Of a DNA stretch of 9,786 bases, positions 6,171-9,786 are shown piece by piece; the stretch's first letter is position 1; every line of letters begins with the position of its first letter. Made by a program: the position numbers and the translations under genes. The stretch is from Chlamydiota bacterium (GTDB taxonomy: Bacteria > Chlamydiota > Chlamydiia > Chlamydiales > Rhabdochlamydiaceae). Location: positions 1-9,786 of the forward strand of contig JABEVM010000191.1 in NCBI GenBank assembly GCA_013041585.1, written 5' to 3'. The notes beneath the pieces were generated by a model that was not told the origin of the DNA, did no database searches, and saw only the letters and a list, made by a program, of their open reading frames with translations.

Positions 6171-6584
6171 TTATCCACGAATATAGTTTAAGAAACTGTA
6201 TGTAGCTCCTGTTACAGATCCATAGCCTGTACCTACACCTCCTAACACAATAACCATAAGCACTTTCCCTAAGATATCAACCCCTCCCCCTAAAGCATCA
6301 ATCGACGGATTATTAGTAAATAACACCCGTCCTACAAGAACACCAATTCCAGCACCTGCAGCTGCACCTGAAGTTCCCCCAACTAATACTGCAAAAAGAG
6401 TTTTTCTAGCGCCAGTTATAAATCTAATTGTATTCTGATCATCTTTAGATAATCCAGTAGGCATGGAGTTTGAGGTAACTGTCGATGCCTGAGAATTATT
6501 TGAACCGTACATTTTATGAAGAATAGCGCCCGTTGCTACCCCTGCGACAATAGTTCCTGTTAATACTTTGCCAAACATTTTCAT
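6171..6584 (-). CDS. Glycine-rich small membrane protein, 137 aa
   Basis: No family is recognised. There are three hydrophobic segments: about residues 5-22, 62-88 and 105-130. The last two are very rich in Gly, Ala and Val with repeated GxxxG-type spacing (GGTSGAAAGAGIGVLVG, then LGGVGTGYGSVTG), which favours tight helix packing or oligomers. Residues 26-58 form a polar Ser/Thr/Asn linker. Candidate roles are an Inc-like or pore-like membrane protein, or a glycine-zipper lipid-associated protein; none can be chosen. Two in-frame ATGs compete: codon 1 has GGA directly abutting it, whereas codon 3 (6576-6578) has that GGA six bases upstream, so the true start may be 6578 (135 aa). A strong promoter lies upstream at 6617-6645. 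The gene separates the cysteine desulfurase from the CBS pair that I recall being neighbours in Chlamydia, so it is probably a lineage-specific insertion. Confidence 0.65.
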   Translation of the reverse strand: MKMFGKVLTGTIVAGVATGAILHKMYGSNNSQASTVTSNSMPTGLSKDDQNTIRFITGARKTLFAVLVGGTSGAAAGAGIGVLVGRVLFTNNPSIDALGGGVDILGKVLMVIVLGGVGTGYGSVTGATYSFLNYIRG

Positions 6585-6616
6585 TCCATTTAGAAAAGAT
6601 TAAAATAACAAAAAAA

Positions 6617-6645
6617 ATAATATCAAAACATGTAATTAAAATCAA
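6617..6645 (-). promoter_or_regulatory. Extended -10 promoter of the glycine-rich membrane protein
   Basis: Read on the - strand: TTGATT (6640-6645, 4 of 6), a 17-base spacer, then TATTAT (6617-6622, 5 of 6) preceded by TGA, the extended -10 element. Expected start is near 6610, with a leader of about 26-32 bases. Confidence 0.65.
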
Positions 6646-6655
6646 TTAAATTACA
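6631..6655. repeat. AT-rich palindrome over the -35 box, possible operator
   Basis: TGTAATT (6631-6637) and AATTACA (6649-6655) are perfect 7-base arms. Across the whole 25 bases, centred on C6643, 10 of 12 positions pair. The centre is the -35 hexamer of the promoter above, which is a classic repressor position, though chance is possible in such AT-rich DNA. Confidence 0.35.
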
Positions 6656-6731
6656 GATCCAGGGAAGTTAATAACAGGAAATTATATAGTAAAATTATTG
6701 TTATTTAATTTTTAAGATTTTTAGAGGCTTT

Positions 6732-6753
6732 AAGTGTAAAAAAAATCACACCT
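6732..6753 (-). terminator. Weak hairpin after the CBS operon
   Basis: On the - strand, 8-base arms (6746-6753 with 6732-6739, two G-U pairs) enclose a loop of six T. It starts 14 bases after the stop of the last operon gene. The T run is in the loop rather than after the stem, so termination efficiency is doubtful. Confidence 0.35.
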
Positions 6754-6766
6754 AGTAAGACTTTTT

Positions 6767-8005
6767 TTAATAGACGGTTCGAACCGAAATCATTTTCTCG
6801 CCAATGAGAGGAGCTTCTTCTACAGTTAGCAAGAACTGGTCAATGCGAACCGTCTCCCCTTTACTTGGGGTATGCCCTAAAAGGACGGTTACGAGTTGCT
6901 CGAGAGTTTCTACATTTTCATAGCTAAGGTAGACGTGGAAATGCTTATTGAAATCAGAGAGCTTTGTATCTCCAGGGAAGGTTTTATCAACAAAAACTTG
7001 CTGAAACTCAGGCACTCCTTCTCCGAAAGCTATCCAGTCATCGACTCTTTCAAAAATCTCATCGATGATCTCATCAAGGGTTAAGATCCCAACTGCAAAG
7101 CCCGATTCATTGAGCACTACAGCAACGCTCTGGTTATTGCGGCGGAATTGTTTCAAAATTTGTAAAATCGAGACATTCTCTGTGATAAACCAAGGAACCC
7201 GGCCATAATCTCTTACTCTGACACTATCCCCCACTCTTAGCAAATCTCTTGGATACGCGATCGCCACAATGTTCTGAATACTGTTATGATAGATCGGTAC
7301 GTAAGGCACGAATTTTTCTTGGAGAAGGTCCCTCATGTCCTTTAAAGTACTTTTAGAGTGAATGAGCAGGACATTTTCGAGCGGCTGCATGAGATCTTTG
7401 GCCACTTTGTTTTTGAGAGTGAAGATATTCTTCACGACATTTCCAATATCTTCTTTTTCTGTTTTCGTTGAAATCGTATCCCCTTCTAATACTTTTTGAA
7501 TTTCCTCTCTTGAAAGAGAAATTCCTAAATTACTAGGAGGACCAAAAAGACGGTAAACGAGTTTACAGATAAGGTCGCAAAACCAATTAATCGGTAATAA
7601 GATTAGGGAACAAAAGTATACAATCCCAACACCTAACATAGATGCATGCTCAGCATATCTTCTACCGGCAAACATAGGAGCGAGTTCTGCGCAAACCAGC
7701 ACGAGAAAGATCTGTGTGATCGGAGCTAGATCGGGGCTTAGGCCGATTGACATATAAAATTGACGAGAGGCTTCCGAACCAAGCTGCATGGCCAAGTTCA
7801 CACCGATCAGAGTTGTGCCAAAAAGCTGGGCCGGGTGATTGAGGAGTTTGCTTATCCAAATCGCTCTGCGGTTACCTTTGCTAACGTAATATTGAAGGCG
7901 AACTTTGTTAATAGAGACAATAGCCATCTCAAGCATTGAGAAGAAGGCTTGCACAACTAGGCAAAAAAAGGTGAATAATAGAAAAAATTGTGCGGTACTG
8001 CTCAT
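6767..8005 (-). CDS. CNNM/CorC (hemolysin-like) CBS-domain membrane protein, divergent copy
   Basis: Architecture in order: a DUF21/CNNM membrane domain (helices about 7-28, 60-76, 95-114, 122-150), a CBS pair (about 200-315), and a C-terminal CorC/HlyC domain (about 335-412). Characterised relatives are linked to Mg2+ or Na+/Mg2+ export and sense nucleotides through the CBS pair; 'hemolysin' is a historical name. Compared with the gene before it, this copy is degenerate at signature positions: the DUF21 motif usually written GEIIPK reads CAELAPM (105-111), and the CBS-2 end reads DEIIDEIFERVDD (311-323) rather than the usual EDLxExIxGEIxD. It may be a regulatory or heteromeric partner. Its ATG overlaps the stop of the upstream gene by 4 bases (ATGA), so it is probably translationally coupled; there is no good Shine-Dalgarno. 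Last gene of the operon. Confidence 0.9.
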   Translation of the reverse strand: MSSTAQFFLLFTFFCLVVQAFFSMLEMAIVSINKVRLQYYVSKGNRRAIWISKLLNHPAQLFGTTLIGVNLAMQLGSEASRQFYMSIGLSPDLAPITQIFLVLVCAELAPMFAGRRYAEHASMLGVGIVYFCSLILLPINWFCDLICKLVYRLFGPPSNLGISLSREEIQKVLEGDTISTKTEKEDIGNVVKNIFTLKNKVAKDLMQPLENVLLIHSKSTLKDMRDLLQEKFVPYVPIYHNSIQNIVAIAYPRDLLRVGDSVRVRDYGRVPWFITENVSILQILKQFRRNNQSVAVVLNESGFAVGILTLDEIIDEIFERVDDWIAFGEGVPEFQQVFVDKTFPGDTKLSDFNKHFHVYLSYENVETLEQLVTVLLGHTPSKGETVRIDQFLLTVEEAPLIGEKMISVRTVY

Positions 8006-9270
8006 GATGCTGGTTTTCTCTTCTTAGTAGGGTGGTTTTTTAAGGAGCGGATGTACACTCGGCGAATTCGAGTTTGATCACTGCTAAGTACATGGAAAAG
8101 AAAATCATCTGTAATATATTTTGTACCGGCCTTAGGAATATCGCCCATCTGTTCGGTAAGCCATCCACCTACAGTCACCATATTATGTTCGCTTTTGAGC
8201 TCAACGTCGAAAATTTCTTCCATTTCCGTAAGTTCTAATTTACCACTCGCGATGATCACATCAGGACCTGCTTTCGTATATCTTTTCTGTTCATCCCTAC
8301 GGTCTGAAATCTCCCCTACTACGACTTCAACTAAGTCTTCTAACGAGATAATGCCAGAAATGGAGCCATACTCATCAACAACAAGCGCAAGTGACTCTTT
8401 CGACTCATAGAAATTTTTCATAAGAGTATGGGCTAAGGTCGTTTCAGGTATAAAAAAAGGCTTTTTCAAAATAGGAAGCAGGTCCTGAGATGTCTGGACC
8501 TTAGGCCCATGTAGAAAAAATATCCTACTTGAGATCACGCCTAGCACATTTTCAAAACTTTCTTGGCAAACAGGAATACGAGAGCACTCTTTGTCTACAA
8601 ACAAATGGATCAGATCTGAAACCGGCTGCTCTATATCGAAAAAAATCACATCTTCTCTAGGACGCATCAAGGATTTTACTGTTGATTGTTGAAGCTGAAG
8701 GTAGCCGCTTGCAAGTTCAGCCTCTTCTTGATTGAGAACTCCATATTGAGTTGAAGCTTTTAAGGCATGCTCAAGCTCATCAATAGAGATGTTCTTTTCC
8801 TTCTGCAGGAAAAAGAATAAAAATCTGCCCAAATAACTCGATATGATATTTAAACTGCGTCGTACCGGAAGAAGAAGCTTTTGAAGTTTCTCAATCGGTT
8901 CAGCTGAGTAATAAGACAGCTTCTCATTGTTGGCAAGGCCAATAGATTTTGGGATAATTTCACCCAAAATAAGAGTTAAAGCAAGAGGAACCCCTACGTT
9001 TAGCCACCAGTTCGAAGTAGAGCCAAATATATTAGCAACGACGTTCTGTATCATGATGTTCATGATGATGTTTAACATCATGAGGGTGACAAGAAGCTCA
9101 TTGGGATTGGAAAGTAGATAAGCAATAAGCTGCTTGCGCTTATCTTTATCCTCTTTAAAAATTTTGACTTTCATCGAAGACAGGGAAAAAAGAGCGGTTT
9201 CCGAGGCAGAGCAAAGAGCGGAACCGATTAAGAACACGAGTAAAAGAATGATTAGAAAAGGTATAACCAC
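8002..9270 (-). CDS. CNNM/CorC (hemolysin-like) CBS-domain membrane protein, canonical copy
   Basis: Same family as the next gene of the operon, but with canonical motifs: SASETALFSLS 21-31 in the first helix, NIIMN 67-71, GEIIPKSIG 103-111 (DUF21 signature), MRPRED 202-207 at the start of the CBS pair, VVDEYGSISGIISLEDL 297-313 ending in GEISD 319-323, and the CorC/HlyC domain with VTVGGWLTEQMGDIPKAG (365-382). Membrane helices lie at about 3-25, 57-80, 88-107 and 134-154. The family acts in Mg2+ (or Na+/Mg2+) transport in the inner membrane. The start is GTG at 9268-9270, preceded by AGGCTT; the Shine-Dalgarno overlaps the TAG stop of the previous gene four bases upstream. The C-terminus is basic (KKRKPAS). 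I recall tandem homologues (annotated TlyC-like) in Chlamydia. Confidence 0.93.
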   Translation of the reverse strand: MVIPFLIILLLVFLIGSALCSASETALFSLSSMKVKIFKEDKDKRKQLIAYLLSNPNELLVTLMMLNIIMNIMIQNVVANIFGSTSNWWLNVGVPLALTLILGEIIPKSIGLANNEKLSYYSAEPIEKLQKLLLPVRRSLNIISSYLGRFLFFFLQKEKNISIDELEHALKASTQYGVLNQEEAELASGYLQLQQSTVKSLMRPREDVIFFDIEQPVSDLIHLFVDKECSRIPVCQESFENVLGVISSRIFFLHGPKVQTSQDLLPILKKPFFIPETTLAHTLMKNFYESKESLALVVDEYGSISGIISLEDLVEVVVGEISDRRDEQKRYTKAGPDVIIASGKLELTEMEEIFDVELKSEHNMVTVGGWLTEQMGDIPKAGTKYITDDFLFHVLSSDQTRIRRVYIRSLKNHPTKKRKPAS

Positions 9271-9274
9271 AAGC

Positions 9275-9583
9275 CTATTCTTCTTTTTTAAAGTACACTT
9301 TCACTTGTCCTTCTGGTACGACTCCCAAACCTTTTTTCAAAGTAAGCTCGATCCAATCAGGATCGCTCTGACTATTGATTTGCAGGAGAAGATCTTCCCG
9401 TTCTTGCAGAGCTAAAAGCTGCATAGACTCCAAACCTATAAGGCGGGCCTGTAAGTCTGCTTGTTGCTCATTTTTTTTTCTTATACCATGGGAATAGAAT
9501 AAATAACAAAAGACAATCACAACCCACATCCACCATGAACGCACAACAACAACTTCATACGCAGTCTTCTTCCAATTCTTCAT
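9275..9583 (-). CDS. FtsB/DivIC-like single-pass coiled-coil protein, 102 aa
   Basis: The layout matches septum-formation initiators: a short basic cytoplasmic N-terminus (MKNWKK), one membrane helix (about 11-30), a leucine-rich coiled coil (about 33-72), and a C-terminal DPDWIE (74-79) plus LGVVPEGQVKVYF (86-98). FtsB/DivIC proteins typically end with IE..AR..LG...PGE, so both order and spacing fit. These proteins bridge FtsL and FtsQ (DivIB) and activate septal peptidoglycan synthesis. The frame is open back to an ATG at 9665-9667 (130 aa), but the candidate promoter at 9654-9683 would start transcription near 9647. ATGs at 9605-9607 and 9581-9583 remain, and the latter gives a normal N-terminus. 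The Shine-Dalgarno is weak. It is the first gene of the operon with the two CBS proteins. The FtsB/DivIC assignment is by pattern only; FtsL is the alternative. Confidence 0.72.
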   Translation of the reverse strand: MKNWKKTAYEVVVVRSWWMWVVIVFCYLFYSHGIRKKNEQQADLQARLIGLESMQLLALQEREDLLLQINSQSDPDWIELTLKKGLGVVPEGQVKVYFKKEE

Positions 9584-9653
9584 GACCAAAAAAGTGCCTA
9601 ATTCCATGGTTTTATACGGCTGCAAAAGCATACCTGAGCAATAAAATTCTAAA

Positions 9654-9683
9654 ATGCTAAAAGCCACATTGTGGGCAGGTCAA
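9654..9683 (-). promoter_or_regulatory. Promoter of the FtsB-like/CBS operon
   Basis: Read on the - strand: TTGACC (9678-9683, 5 of 6), an 18-base spacer, TAGCAT (9654-9659, 4 of 6). The expected start is near 9647. This rules out the most upstream ATG of the first gene. Confidence 0.5.
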
Positions 9684-9786
9684 AAATTATTTTCCATAAA
9701 AAAAAGCACTTTTTTTTAAGACCTTTTTTTTGCGAAAAAACTCTCGTCTCCGCACCAAAAAATGCAGCTTCTGTTCTATACTTAGA
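9684..9786. other. Non-coding window end with homopolymer A and T tracts
   Basis: No gene is visible on either strand. Four runs occur: A8 (9698-9705), T8 (9710-9717), T8 (9724-9731) and A6 (9735-9740), with centres 10-14 bases apart, directly upstream of the operon promoter. Such spacing near the helical repeat can bend DNA and assist RNA polymerase. TATACT at 9777-9782 could be part of a + strand promoter for a gene beyond the edge, but no -35 supports it. Confidence 0.35.

Noticed and set aside
9134..9415. 93-codon + strand frame across the start of the canonical CNNM gene
   Set aside because: It is antisense to two well-supported genes and shows no family features.
9584..9667. Longer version of the FtsB-like protein beginning at 9667
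   Set aside because: This ATG lies upstream of the predicted transcription start, and the added residues do not resemble the family's N-terminus.
9657..9683. Short - strand run LTCPQCGF ending in a stop, resembling a zinc-ribbon tail
   Set aside because: An in-frame stop lies just upstream (9687-9689), leaving only about nine codons; it overlaps the promoter and is most likely chance.
1..9786. Mobile element, CRISPR, toxin-antitoxin or phage-defence system
   Set aside because: No transposase, integrase, direct-repeat array or toxin-antitoxin-like gene pair is visible; the ABC-F ATPase and the nuclease are explained by translation-factor and secreted-nuclease families and are not an operon.

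Overview
The window looks like a piece of a chromosome from a Chlamydiae-type bacterium, most likely one of the amoeba-associated ('environmental') chlamydiae rather than Chlamydia itself. The evidence is a two-gene CBS-domain (CNNM/CorC-like) cluster lying next to a NifS-type cysteine desulfurase, an arrangement I remember from Chlamydia genomes, together with small orphan membrane proteins whose paired hydrophobic helices resemble chlamydial inclusion-membrane (Inc) proteins. The DNA is AT-rich and the genes are compact. There are no rRNA, tRNA, IS, CRISPR or phage genes. The taxonomic call is an inference from memory of gene order and protein style; no search was run.

Left half (1-4843), all on the + strand: a 156-aa putative Inc-like membrane protein closed by a strong intrinsic terminator; a 115-aa helical orphan with its own -10 box; a trimeric-type purine nucleoside phosphorylase carrying an N-terminal Sec-type signal peptide; a two-ABC-domain ABC-F translation factor with its own promoter; and a secreted DNA/RNA non-specific (Serratia/EndoG-type) nuclease with a signal peptide. 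Each gene is separated by 80-200 bp, so most look like single transcription units.

Right half (4844-9786): a cysteine desulfurase on the + strand, facing convergently a 137-aa glycine-rich membrane protein on the - strand with a well-formed promoter. Then comes a tightly packed - strand operon read from right to left: an FtsB/DivIC-like coiled-coil membrane protein, a canonical CNNM/CorC protein (GTG start, 4 bp after the previous stop) and a divergent CNNM/CorC paralogue (4-bp ATGA overlap).

Functional reading: the most unusual theme is nucleic-acid catabolism outside the cytoplasm. A nuclease and a nucleoside phosphorylase, both with export signals, sit two genes apart. The phosphorylase has Asp where human PNP has its base-selecting Asn243, so both its location and its base preference may differ from textbook PNPs. 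The cysteine desulfurase keeps its PLP lysine and catalytic cysteine but lacks the usual PLP-contacting Gln. The right-hand operon couples a candidate divisome protein to two membrane ion-transport-type proteins. No intergenic stretch exceeds 300 bases.
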